NCBI GenBank assembly: GCA_025059535.1
Contig: JANXCX010000011.1
Span: 124,001-188,000 of the forward strand
DNA length: 64,000 nt
Source: Bacteroidia bacterium
GTDB taxonomy: Bacteria; Bacteroidota; Bacteroidia; SpSt-205
Direction: 5' to 3'
The number at the start of each line of letters is the position of its first letter. Position 1 is the stretch's first letter. The translations under genes were made by a program, and so were the position numbers. Positions 44,559 through 53,251 of this stretch are shown one piece after another. The notes under the pieces were generated by a model. That model was given only the letters and a program-made list of their open reading frames with translations, had not been told where the DNA came from and searched no databases.

Positions 44559-45386
44559 TTAATCCACGCCTACCACGTGTCGGCCTCCTTGACTGGCCCA
44601 GCGGCGCAGGCGCGCACGCGTAGAGTCTGAGAGGGGATTGCCCCGCACATCCAAGTACCTAAGATTTGGGAGAGTGTAAAGCTCAAGGGGGAGGTCTATG
44701 AGCTCATTGTACTGGAGCTCTAGATGCGTAAGGAATCTCAGGTCGCCTAAGCCGCGCGGAAGCACCCGCAGACGGTTATGGCCTAGCCTAAGCCTACGCA
44801 GAAAGGCCCAATGGGTAATGCCGCTCGGCAGTACGGTCAAGCGATTGTGCGAAAAATCTGCTTCTTCAACATGGGAGAGGGTCCAGAGCCCTGGAGGTAA
44901 GGCCGAAAGTTTATTGTGCGAAAGGTCTAAACGGCGCAGAGAAGCCGAAAGCCTCAGGTAAGGAGGCAGTTGCATAAAGCCATAGCCCCTAAGCTCGGCT
45001 TCCTTAGGCTTATAGGGGTGAAGCCAAGTATAGACCACCGTAAGGCCTACAATAAGCATAAAAACCCCTCCCAATAGCCAGCTTAGGTAGGCGGGTACAG
45101 GGGGAGAGACAGGTTTCGTGCGCAAATAGGGGAAAGGCTGAGGCGCTGGCTGCGCCAACCGACGGAGAGCCAAAAGCCGCAAATCGTAAGCCAGCCGCAA
45201 ATGCGGGGTAGTAAGCGTCCTGTAAGCCTCATTCAGGAGGCGCATACGGCGCTCGGCTTCGGGCGAGGGATTTACATCAGGGTGGTATTGTTTAGCTAGC
45301 TCTCGGTAGCGTAGCTTTATGGCTTCCGCTGATGCCCCAAAAGGTACCCCCAGCAGATCATAGTAGGTTTCGCTTCGGTCGGCCAT
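44559..45386 (-). CDS. J-domain - transmembrane - leucine-rich-repeat protein
   Basis: 275 aa with an unusual layout. J domain at residues 7-70 (YYDLLGVPFGASAEAI, HPD at 35-37), Pro-rich linker 78-98, one membrane span 101-122 (LSWLLGGVFMLIVGLTVVYTWL in part), then five or so 23-residue leucine-rich repeats from about 148 to 253 (LRRLDLSHNKLSALPPGLWTL type). With the J domain in the cytosol the LRRs would be periplasmic. It could recruit Hsp70 to a membrane or envelope-sensing site. Followed by an orphan response regulator. Confidence 0.82.
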   Translation of the reverse strand: MADRSETYYDLLGVPFGASAEAIKLRYRELAKQYHPDVNPSPEAERRMRLLNEAYRTLTTPHLRLAYDLRLLALRRLAQPAPQPFPYLRTKPVSPPVPAYLSWLLGGVFMLIVGLTVVYTWLHPYKPKEAELRGYGFMQLPPYLRLSASLRRLDLSHNKLSALPPGLWTLSHVEEADFSHNRLTVLPSGITHWAFLRRLRLGHNRLRVLPRGLGDLRFLTHLELQYNELIDLPLELYTLPNLRYLDVRGNPLSDSTRARLRRWASQGGRHVVGVD

Positions 45387-45402
45387 CCCCCTCGGCGATT
45401 AA

Positions 45403-45410
45403 CAAAGATA
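45403..45410 (-). promoter_or_regulatory. -7 element TATCTTTG for the J-domain/LRR gene
   Basis: Exact match, 16 nt before the ATG at 45386; 3 bp from the opposing element. Confidence 0.5.
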
Positions 45411-45413
45411 CCA

Positions 45414-45421
45414 AAACTTTG
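45414..45421 (+). promoter_or_regulatory. Possible -7 element AAACTTTG for the Wzi/RemB-like gene
   Basis: One mismatch (first base); 4 nt (TGGA) before the ATG at 45426. Confidence 0.45.
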
Positions 45422-45425
45422 TGGA

Positions 45426-47030
45426 ATGCGATACAGCTGGTTAGGGCTCTTGACCTTAGTTTGGGCGCAGGATGCCGACCTTTTCCTTGGCAGTGAGATA
45501 TACAGCTATTTAGAGCGGTGGGACGTGCGCGCTAAGCTAACCTCCCCAATCCCCATAGAAACGCGTCCTTGGGGAAAGGAGGAGGCGTATGGTTGGCTCC
45601 TAGAGCTAGATCCCAACCAGCTGCATCCCTTGGATCGGGCGCGCTATCGTCGGGCTTTGTTTCTTTTAGGCGATACCTTACCGGCGCGCCGCCGCTTTCT
45701 TACTGGGCTTTTCCCCGAGCGGCGTGATTTGGTCGTGGCACGCCATGAGGGACTTGAATTGTATGCTGGACCCCTCCTATGGGGCTACCTGGGGCGAGAT
45801 ACTGCTTCAACTCTCCTCTACCAAAATACCCGCGGCGCCTATCTCCGCCTGCGATTGGGAAAAAAAGTGGCTCTCTATGGGGACTTTTTAGAGACCCAGA
45901 CCCGCCCCCCCTTTTTCGTCCAGACCCGCTATACCTTATACCAGACCCTCTGGGGTGAGGCCTTCGTGAAGCCCTTCCGCTCTACAGGCTTTGATTACAC
46001 TAATACGCGCGGCTACCTCACCTATACCCCTAATCGCTACCTCCGCCTCAAAGTAGGACGCGACAAAGCCTTCTGGGGCATGGGCTTTCAAAGCCTGAGT
46101 TTAGGCGACTATGCCCCCGAGTACCTGTATCTCCACCTGCGCTGGCGAACCCACCGATGGGAATATCACACGCTTTTTGCCCAGCTAATAGACTTTCTCC
46201 CCAATAAGCCCGATGCCTGGGGGGATCACCCCCGTAAATACGCCGCCCTCCATCAGTTTATATGGCGCCCTAGGCGTACCCTCAGCATAGGCGTCTGGGA
46301 AGGCCTCATGTACAACCCCTGGACGCCGCGTGGCCCCCGCGGCCTAGAGCTGAACTACTTCATCCCTATAATCTTCTACCGCAGCATAGAACAGGTTTTA
46401 GGCAGCCCCGACAATGCATTTATAGGGATTTTCGGGCGGGCCAATCTTCTGCGTCGCCTCCAGCTCTACGGGCAGCTCATAATAGATGACTATAACTTCA
46501 GCAAGCGACGCGAAGGGCGTGGCTGGTGGGGGAATAAATACGCCTGGCAGGTAGGGCTGAAGGTCTTTGACCTTGGCCTGCCTACCTTAGACCTCCGCCT
46601 AGAGCTTACCGAAATACGCCCCTACACTTATAGCCACTCTAATGTAGGCGCCAACTGGAGCCATTATGGCCAATTTCTCGCCCATCCGTACGGCGCAAAC
46701 CTGCGCGACTTCACCGCCCTCCTCACTTGGCAACCCCTCCCGGGTCTTACCCTAGAAGGACGCGCCAGCTTTATCCAACAGGGGCAAAACCGCCCAGGCG
46801 AAAACTGGGGCAGCGATATTTTCCAAACCGACATGACTTACATGCGTGCCTTCGGCAATCAGCTTCTCCAAGGCGAACGCACTACCTACCGGCTCTTACA
46901 CGGACGCCTAATTTACCAGCCCACCCTGCTTCCGCTTTACCTAGAGGCAGAGGGCTTTCATCGTAATAACCTAATCGGCGCTCTGGTAGGCCTGCGATGG
47001 ATGCTGCCCCCAAAGGTCCTACGCTTCTAA
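45426..47030 (+). CDS. Capsule-assembly Wzi / gliding RemB-like outer-membrane barrel
   Basis: 534 aa. A 14-residue signal peptide MRYSWLGLLTLVWA then Gln. GRDKAFWGMGFQSLSLGDYAP near residue 217 and LFAQLIDF near 259 resemble the conserved core of Wzi-like and RemB proteins of Bacteroidota. The remainder is beta-strand-rich. Wzi holds capsule at the surface in enterobacteria and RemB aids gliding in Flavobacterium; which role applies here is open. The promoter position fixes the start. Confidence 0.72.
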   Translation: MRYSWLGLLTLVWAQDADLFLGSEIYSYLERWDVRAKLTSPIPIETRPWGKEEAYGWLLELDPNQLHPLDRARYRRALFLLGDTLPARRRFLTGLFPERRDLVVARHEGLELYAGPLLWGYLGRDTASTLLYQNTRGAYLRLRLGKKVALYGDFLETQTRPPFFVQTRYTLYQTLWGEAFVKPFRSTGFDYTNTRGYLTYTPNRYLRLKVGRDKAFWGMGFQSLSLGDYAPEYLYLHLRWRTHRWEYHTLFAQLIDFLPNKPDAWGDHPRKYAALHQFIWRPRRTLSIGVWEGLMYNPWTPRGPRGLELNYFIPIIFYRSIEQVLGSPDNAFIGIFGRANLLRRLQLYGQLIIDDYNFSKRREGRGWWGNKYAWQVGLKVFDLGLPTLDLRLELTEIRPYTYSHSNVGANWSHYGQFLAHPYGANLRDFTALLTWQPLPGLTLEGRASFIQQGQNRPGENWGSDIFQTDMTYMRAFGNQLLQGERTTYRLLHGRLIYQPTLLPLYLEAEGFHRNNLIGALVGLRWMLPPKVLRF

Positions 47031-47036
47031 GGCTGC

Positions 47037-47044
47037 TACCTTTG
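47037..47044 (+). promoter_or_regulatory. -7 element TACCTTTG for the glycogen enzyme gene
   Basis: Exact match; 5 nt (CCAAA) before the GTG at 47050. Confidence 0.65.
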
Positions 47045-47049
47045 CCAAA

Positions 47050-50000
47050 GTGAAGGACGAGCCCATACCTCCTTTTCCTCCGAACTTACTTTTTGAGGTA
47101 AGTTGGGAGGTAGCGCACAAAGTCGGGGGCATCCACACCGTACTTGTAGGTAAAGCTCCTCTCCTGCAGCAGCAGTGGAACGGCCTATACCTCCTCATCG
47201 GGCCCTACCTACCCCAGGAAAATAGTGGTTGGACGTCGGATCCTACCCTTTATGCGGAGTGGCGGGCCTATTTCCAGCAGCGCTACAACCTATCCGTGTA
47301 TGCGGGCTACTGGCACATAAATGAAGCTCGCCTACCTACCCTTCTCATAGACTTCTACCCCGCCATCGCCCAGAAAGATGCCATTTTTGCAAGCTGGTGG
47401 CAAAAGTTCGGCGTTGAATCCCTCTGGGGCGGCTGGGAGTACATAGAGCCAGCCATTTTCGGCTATGTAGCGGGTCAGGTCATCCAGAGCTTCAGGGAGT
47501 TCTACTATGGGGAGGTAGAGACCTTGGCCCATTTCCACGAATGGCTGACGGGAGGGGGTATCTTGTATCTCAAAGCCCATGCTCCCACGGTAGCTACCCT
47601 TTTTACTATCCATGCTACGGTAGCGGGACGTGCCGCAGGTGGTGAGCTTATTCCCCGCGACCAGCTATGGAACTGGCTGCGTACCCGTAACCTCCTCAGC
47701 AAACACACCCTAGAACAAGCGGCTTGGCAGCAGGCGGATGCCGTAACTACCATCAGCCCCCAAATAAGCCAAGAAGCCTTGCATTACTTAGGGCGGGCGG
47801 CTGACCTTATCACGCCAAATGGCTGGAATCCACCTCCTAACCTGCCTGTAGGGGCGGCGCGCGAGTGGCTTGACCGCCTCAGCCAAGCCTGGGGTTGCAA
47901 CCCCCAAACCTTCTGGTTGCTTCACAGTGGCCGCCCTGAATTGGAAAATAAGGGCACCCTCGCCCTCCTAGAGGCCTTACGCTTGTACCAGCAGAATCCC
48001 CTGCCTGACCAGACTTTAGCGGTTATACTGGCCCTCCCAGCGGCCCATGAAGGCCCAGCCGGCCCCCCCACCAAACCCCTCTGGATAAGTCATAAACTCA
48101 CCCAACCCCAGGAAAATCCCCTCTACCGCCTTTTGGAGAGATGGGAATTTGTCCATCCCCAAAGCCTACGCCTGGCGTACATACCCGTTTATCTGGAGGG
48201 GCAAGATGGGGTGGTGAATTTGCCCTACTATGCCCTCTTAGGGGCCGTAGAGGCGTCGGCCTTTCCCTCACGCTACGAACCGTGGGGTTATACGCCCCAG
48301 GAAAGCCTAGGCATGGGCACCCCCACCCTTTCTTCGCAGCAGGCGGGCTTTGGGCAATGGATAAAAGCCCACCTAAAAAGCCCTTCCGAAGCCCTCACGC
48401 TCATAGACTATAGCCTGCCCGACGTGCCCAAGCAAATTTTGGACTGGCTTTATCGGCGCCTTCAGACTCCCCTGCCCCAGCGACTGGCCTTACGCCAAGA
48501 AGCTCGACGCCTGGCCGAGCTTACTCGCTGGATACATTTTCTGCCTTTCTACCACCGGGCCTACCAGCTGGCTCAAACCAAAGCCCAGGCCCGCCTCTGG
48601 CAACGCCTCACCCCCTTCCAAACCGCCGAAAAAAAGACCTTCATCTGGCATCGCGCCTTTTTCTTACCTAACCTGCCCGAAGAGCTCAAGCCCCTCCGCA
48701 GCTTAGCCTACAATCTCTGGTGGAGTTGGAACGCTGACGCTCAGGAGCTTTTCCGCCTGATTGACCCGCCTAACTGGGAGCACTACGAAAATCCTGTCTG
48801 GCTTCTCAATCATACGCCGCAGCGCCGCTGGCAGGAACTCGTTCAAGAGGAGGACTTTCTGCGTCTCTTTCGTCAGGTCTTGCAGCGCTTCCAGACCTAC
48901 ATGGCCGCACCCCTCAAGGCCAACCGCCCGCGCGTAGCCTACCTCTGCCTAGAGTACGGCCTGGCTAAATGCCTCCCCTTCTACGCAGGCGGGTTAGGTG
49001 TATTAGCAGGCGACTACCTCAAAGAAGCCAGCGACCAAGGCTACCCCCTCCTCGCCATCGGCCTTCTCTACCGGCAGGGCTACTTCACCCAGCGGATCAA
49101 CGCCCAAGGCGAACAGATTGCCGAAACCTCTAACCTGCGCTTTACTGACCTGCCTTTAGAGCCTGTGCGCCAACCCGATGGCCGCTGGCTCCGCCTCAAA
49201 CTCACCTTCGGCCCTATGCCCATCTTTCTCAAGGTATGGGTAGTCCACGTCGGACGCGTACCCCTGTACCTATTAGATGCCGATCTGTCCGAAAACCCCC
49301 CCGAGGTACGCGCAATTACCGCCCAACTCTACAGCGGCAATCCCGAGACCCGCCTACTGCAGGAACTCGTCTTAGGCTTTGGTACTCAGGCCCTTATAGA
49401 AGCGCTGCCAGCGCAGGTGGAGGTATTTCACTACAACGAAGGGCATTCAGCCTTCCACCTTCTAGCCTACTGGCTGGCGCGCCGGCGCCAAGGCCTATCC
49501 TTGGAAGCCGCCCAACTTGAAACGCGCACCTGTACGCTCTTCACTACCCATACCCCCGTACCCGCTGGTCATGAGGCTATTTCGCCCGAGCATCTCCGCA
49601 CCCATCTCCACTCAAGTCTGCTACAAGAATTGGGAATCAGCTGGGACACTCTACTGGAATGGGGGCTCATGCCCGACCAGCCAACTAAGTTTTCTCTAAC
49701 AGCTTTCTGCCTGCGCTTTTGCGCCCGCACCAATGCCGTAAGCCAATTACATGCGCGCGTCTCGCAGCGGATGTTCGCTTCGCTTTACCCAGGCTATCTA
49801 GCGGTGGAAGTGCCCGTCAAGGGCATAACTAACGGCATCCACCTACAAAGCTGGCGAGCGCCCGAATGGACCCAATCCACATGCCCTTGGGAGACGCACC
49901 AGAGGCTCAAGCGCGCCCTGCTGAGCTACCTCCGTCGCCGCCTTTATGCCCAAGCGGGACCCGTGGCGTACTTAGAAGCGTTGCAAGCCTTTCTTTCTGA

Positions 50001-51033
50001 AACGGACGAGGAGACGCTTTTGATGGGGTTTGCGCGTCGCTTTGCCACTTACAAGCGCCATCTTTTGCTTTTTCAGTATGAAGGCTTAGCTCGGCTCTTT
50101 GCGGAGGCGCCTGTGCGCCTTATCCTCGCTGGCAAGGCCCATCCCAACGATGAAGCTGGCAAAATGGCCCTCAAAACGGTTTGGCAAAAGGCCCTTGAGC
50201 CCCCCTTCAAAGGCAAAGTGCTCTTTATACCCGACTACGATATGCAGCTTGCCCGGTATTTGGTGCAGGGCGTGGATGTCTGGCTCAATCTCCCTATTTG
50301 CGGCTTGGAAGCGAGCGGCACCAGCGGGATGAAAGCCGCCCTAAATGGAGTCCTGCATGTTAGTATACCGGACGGCTGGTGGGCCGAAGTAGAGGCGGAG
50401 GCCGCTGGCGGCTGGACCGTGCCCACCTGTATCACCCAAGACTCCGCTATCCGCGATGCGTGGGAAGCAGCCCAGCTGGCCTATCTACTGCGAGAAGAGG
50501 TGCTTCCGCTCTTCCGGCGACGCAATGCCCACGGGAAGCCTACGGAATGGATCCAGCGCATGGTCAAAGCGCAAACCTACCTCCTCCACTACTTTTCTAC
50601 CCAACGCATGCTGGGCCAGTATGAAACCCTCTTCTACCAGCCTATAGCCGAAGCCCGCCGAGCGCTTACCCCCGAAAGGCAAGCCTACCTCCTAAATCTG
50701 CACCAAAAGCTGCAGAAAAGCTGGGACGCTGTCCAGGTAAAGCGCCTAAGTCTCCCTCCCTTTGCCGAAAAGCCTTATCCCGCTGAAGTGGCCTTCACCC
50801 TAGAGGCTGAGATAGACCTACACGATTTACCCGAGGAGGCCATAGGGATAGAGCTAGTCCTTGTAAGCCCAGAGGAGGAGGTACGCACCTTCCCACTTGC
50901 CCGCGTAGGGCCAGGCCTTTACCAAGGTACGGTGGAGGTAAAAGATGCCGGCGTATATCAATATGCCCTCCGCCTATTTGCCCGAAATCCCTTCTCCCAA
51001 GAGCGGCTCTGGGAATGGGTAAAGCTGATTTAG
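47050..51033 (+). CDS. Fused GT3 glycogen synthase and GT35 alpha-glucan phosphorylase
   Basis: 1327 aa from a GTG. Residues about 1-525 are a GT3 (animal/fungal-type) glycogen synthase: FEVSWEVAHKVGGIHTV near 15-31 and the two catalytic Glu in YEPWGYTPQE (E410, E418). Residues about 540-1230 are an alpha-glucan phosphorylase with EVFHYNEGHSAFH, TTHTPVPAGHE and the PLP site GTSGMKAALNG (Lys about 1095). A beta-rich tail (about 1235-1327) may bind glucan. One chain would hold both synthesis and breakdown of glycogen. Such fusions occur in Bacteroidota. The Arg-rich G6P-sensing helix of eukaryotic GT3 enzymes is only partly present. Confidence 0.9.
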   Translation: MKDEPIPPFPPNLLFEVSWEVAHKVGGIHTVLVGKAPLLQQQWNGLYLLIGPYLPQENSGWTSDPTLYAEWRAYFQQRYNLSVYAGYWHINEARLPTLLIDFYPAIAQKDAIFASWWQKFGVESLWGGWEYIEPAIFGYVAGQVIQSFREFYYGEVETLAHFHEWLTGGGILYLKAHAPTVATLFTIHATVAGRAAGGELIPRDQLWNWLRTRNLLSKHTLEQAAWQQADAVTTISPQISQEALHYLGRAADLITPNGWNPPPNLPVGAAREWLDRLSQAWGCNPQTFWLLHSGRPELENKGTLALLEALRLYQQNPLPDQTLAVILALPAAHEGPAGPPTKPLWISHKLTQPQENPLYRLLERWEFVHPQSLRLAYIPVYLEGQDGVVNLPYYALLGAVEASAFPSRYEPWGYTPQESLGMGTPTLSSQQAGFGQWIKAHLKSPSEALTLIDYSLPDVPKQILDWLYRRLQTPLPQRLALRQEARRLAELTRWIHFLPFYHRAYQLAQTKAQARLWQRLTPFQTAEKKTFIWHRAFFLPNLPEELKPLRSLAYNLWWSWNADAQELFRLIDPPNWEHYENPVWLLNHTPQRRWQELVQEEDFLRLFRQVLQRFQTYMAAPLKANRPRVAYLCLEYGLAKCLPFYAGGLGVLAGDYLKEASDQGYPLLAIGLLYRQGYFTQRINAQGEQIAETSNLRFTDLPLEPVRQPDGRWLRLKLTFGPMPIFLKVWVVHVGRVPLYLLDADLSENPPEVRAITAQLYSGNPETRLLQELVLGFGTQALIEALPAQVEVFHYNEGHSAFHLLAYWLARRRQGLSLEAAQLETRTCTLFTTHTPVPAGHEAISPEHLRTHLHSSLLQELGISWDTLLEWGLMPDQPTKFSLTAFCLRFCARTNAVSQLHARVSQRMFASLYPGYLAVEVPVKGITNGIHLQSWRAPEWTQSTCPWETHQRLKRALLSYLRRRLYAQAGPVAYLEALQAFLSETDEETLLMGFARRFATYKRHLLLFQYEGLARLFAEAPVRLILAGKAHPNDEAGKMALKTVWQKALEPPFKGKVLFIPDYDMQLARYLVQGVDVWLNLPICGLEASGTSGMKAALNGVLHVSIPDGWWAEVEAEAAGGWTVPTCITQDSAIRDAWEAAQLAYLLREEVLPLFRRRNAHGKPTEWIQRMVKAQTYLLHYFSTQRMLGQYETLFYQPIAEARRALTPERQAYLLNLHQKLQKSWDAVQVKRLSLPPFAEKPYPAEVAFTLEAEIDLHDLPEEAIGIELVLVSPEEEVRTFPLARVGPGLYQGTVEVKDAGVYQYALRLFARNPFSQERLWEWVKLI

Positions 51034-51046
51034 CTGCTTTCCCGCT

Positions 51047-52003
51047 ATGGAAGCACTTTATCGGAGGCGCCTACAAAGCTATCCTTCCTGGAGCGGTTTA
51101 GCCAGCTGGGCGGCTCTGGCTCTGCTAATAGGCGGCGGTTTGAGCCTAGACCTTCTAAGGCCGCGCTTAGAGCTACGCCAGCAGGCTGTCCCAATCAACC
51201 TGAATGAGGCCGATAGCCTTGAACTTTTAGCCCTTCCTTACATGACGCCTAGCCGTGTGGCCTACTGGCTGCGTCTGCGACGCGAACTAGGCGGCTTCCG
51301 CCATTTAGATGAGGTGGAAGCCATAACCGACAGTAGTCTATGGCCCTACCTTGCTCCCTGGCTATATGTAAAGCCCGACACGACAAGCGGCCCTCCGTTG
51401 AATCTCAATCAGGCGGATAGCACCGCTTTAGTCCAAGCGCGCCTATGCCGGCCTGAGGTGGCGGCCCGCCTTGTACGCTACCGCCTCAAAATTGGCGGCT
51501 TTCGCTGCTGGGCCGATATAGACTCTTTCCGAGGCCTTAACCGTCTGGAGCGGTACCGCCTAAAGCGCTACGGCCAGCTTGGCCAGGTTCGCCCTCAGCC
51601 CACCTACCCCTCCGTAGACCTCAATGCCGCCACCCCCGAAGAGTTAGAAAAGCTGCCTGGCATAGGTCCTTATACGGCTCAGCGCATCCTCCGCTACCGC
51701 GAAAAACTGCGCTACTATGTCGCCCTGACTCAGTTGGCGGAGATTTGGGGGGTGCGGATGGAAAACCTCCAGGCCGCTTGGCCCTATCTGTATGTGGGGC
51801 CCCCGCGTCAGCCCCCCCTTTCCCTGCGTCAGGCTTCTTTAGAAGAACTAGCCGCCCATCCTTACATCTCCCGAAAGCTTGCGCGCTTTCTAGTTCGTCA
51901 GCGCGACCAGTGGCCCGAGGGGCCCATACCATCGGCGGTATGGCAAAGTTGGCTACCCGACTCCCTACGCGCAAAGCTCCAGCCATACCTGAGCGGGGAA
52001 TAA
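51047..52003 (+). CDS. Membrane-anchored helix-hairpin-helix repeat protein (ComEA-like)
   Basis: 318 aa. One N-terminal membrane span (WAALALLIGGGLSL, about 24-37), then four repeated segments of ComEA/HhH type: INLNEADSLELLALPYM near 49, LNLNQADSTAL near 118, DLNAATPEELEKLPGIGPY near 189 and LSLRQASLEELAAHPYI near 261. The third carries the canonical LPGIG hairpin. Likely a DNA-binding protein facing the periplasm, as in DNA uptake; no other com gene is nearby. Its TAA stop forms the first bases of the apt promoter element. Confidence 0.82.
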   Translation: MEALYRRRLQSYPSWSGLASWAALALLIGGGLSLDLLRPRLELRQQAVPINLNEADSLELLALPYMTPSRVAYWLRLRRELGGFRHLDEVEAITDSSLWPYLAPWLYVKPDTTSGPPLNLNQADSTALVQARLCRPEVAARLVRYRLKIGGFRCWADIDSFRGLNRLERYRLKRYGQLGQVRPQPTYPSVDLNAATPEELEKLPGIGPYTAQRILRYREKLRYYVALTQLAEIWGVRMENLQAAWPYLYVGPPRQPPLSLRQASLEELAAHPYISRKLARFLVRQRDQWPEGPIPSAVWQSWLPDSLRAKLQPYLSGE

Positions 52004-52008
52004 CTTTG
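52001..52008 (+). promoter_or_regulatory. -7 element TAACTTTG for apt
   Basis: Exact match; 4 nt (CCCC) before the ATG at 52013. Bases 52001-52003 are also the stop codon of the HhH gene. Confidence 0.63.
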
Positions 52009-52012
52009 CCCC

Positions 52013-52549
52013 ATGGTACTTCAACAAGAGCTACGCAGCCTCATCCGAGAAATTCCCGACTTTCCCCAAAAAGGCGTGATGTTCAAAGATATTACGCCGC
52101 TTTTCCTGCGGCCTCGGCTTGTAGAGCGCTGCGTGGAAGAGCTTGCGCGCCCCTTTCGGGTGTATGACGTCACAAAGGTAGTGGGAATAGAAAGCCGCGG
52201 CTTTCTCTTAGGCCCCATGATAGCGCATCAATTGGGCGCAGGCTTTGCCATCGTACGTAAAAAGGGCAAGCTACCCGCCATTGCCGCCAGCATCTCTTAC
52301 GAATTAGAATACGGCTCCGCTACGATTGAAATGACCAAGGATGGCGTAGTAGCAGGCGACAGGGTTCTTATTCACGATGACCTTTTGGCTACGGGTGGCA
52401 CAGCCGCAGCCGCTGCCCAGCTGGTCAAGCAGATAGGCGCAGAGATAGTCGGTTTTGCCTTTATTATAGAACTGGAAGCCCTTGGAGGGCGGCAGGCTTT
52501 AGCGCCCTTCCAGGCCCCCATCTTAAGCCTTCTTACCTATCCCCGATAA
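52013..52549 (+). CDS. apt: Adenine phosphoribosyltransferase
   Basis: Purine salvage: adenine and PRPP to AMP. 178 aa. IREIPDFPQKGVMFKDITPL N-terminus, VVGIESRGFLLGP, and the PRPP-binding VLIHDDLLATGGTAAAA loop near 121-137 are all typical. Monocistronic by position, with a leaderless-type promoter. Confidence 0.96.
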   Translation: MVLQQELRSLIREIPDFPQKGVMFKDITPLFLRPRLVERCVEELARPFRVYDVTKVVGIESRGFLLGPMIAHQLGAGFAIVRKKGKLPAIAASISYELEYGSATIEMTKDGVVAGDRVLIHDDLLATGGTAAAAAQLVKQIGAEIVGFAFIIELEALGGRQALAPFQAPILSLLTYPR

Positions 52550-52573
52550 GCAAACGCTAAGGAAGAGAGGGCC

Positions 52574-53251
52574 TTATTCAGCGCAGGAAAAGCTTTCTAA
52601 GATGCCCATGAGATTAGGGGGCAGGCTTGTAGGTTTTCCTGAAGGCGGGCAGAGCAACCATAAGGGTTTTCCTAAAGCTGTCCAATCAGCCAGAGTAGGC
52701 CCCGTACAAGGGGCAACAAAAAAATCCCAGTGCGGCCAGAGTTCTGAATCGGCTAAGACGTCACTCCCTATGCCCCATTGATATTCCTTACCTTCCTGCC
52801 GTAGGCTTGCTAAGAGAGACAACCAAAAACTCTTTGGAAAAGGCACGTGCCGCCAGCTTAGCCCAAAGGCAATTGCCTCTATAGGGTAAGGCCGAAGGAA
52901 AGGGAGGAGCTCTTCCGCTAGCCAACTTTTTAGCGCTTCCACCCAAGCCGATAGCTGGTCTGCCGAGAGCCTAGGCTCAACAGCCTCAGGGGCTTCTATG
53001 AGGAGAAGGTGCGGCTGGAGCTGCTCCAAATAAAAGGCCAGGGCGTAGCGATGGCCTGACACCCATTCGGGCACGCCTTTCAGGGCATCCCTGCCCAAAT
53101 GAAGGGCTAAAGCCCACCTTTCATACCTAGCCAGACAGTCCATAGAAAGGATGGGAAGCGTAGACCCATAGATGGAAATCAGCCCTATTCGGTCGGGCGC
53201 CTTTGGATTTAGGCTACAGCTCCACAGGGCTAAGCCCCAAAGCCCTCTCAT
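52574..53251 (-). CDS. Predicted lipoprotein, possibly a diverged TIM-barrel glycosidase
   Basis: 225 aa from the ATG that overlaps the upstream stop (ATGA); MRGLWGLALWSC has a lipobox with Cys12. I do not recognise it with confidence. The stretch IEAIAFGLSWRH...FWLSLLASLR followed by WGIGSD and LWPHWDFFVAP is laid out like GH113-type barrels, which have a catalytic Glu (G-x-E) where this protein has Gly-Leu-Ser. If related, it may be inactive. Last gene of the zinc-ribbon/recR/GT2 series. Confidence 0.55.
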   Translation of the reverse strand: MRGLWGLALWSCSLNPKAPDRIGLISIYGSTLPILSMDCLARYERWALALHLGRDALKGVPEWVSGHRYALAFYLEQLQPHLLLIEAPEAVEPRLSADQLSAWVEALKSWLAEELLPFLRPYPIEAIAFGLSWRHVPFPKSFWLSLLASLRQEGKEYQWGIGSDVLADSELWPHWDFFVAPCTGPTLADWTALGKPLWLLCPPSGKPTSLPPNLMGILESFSCAE

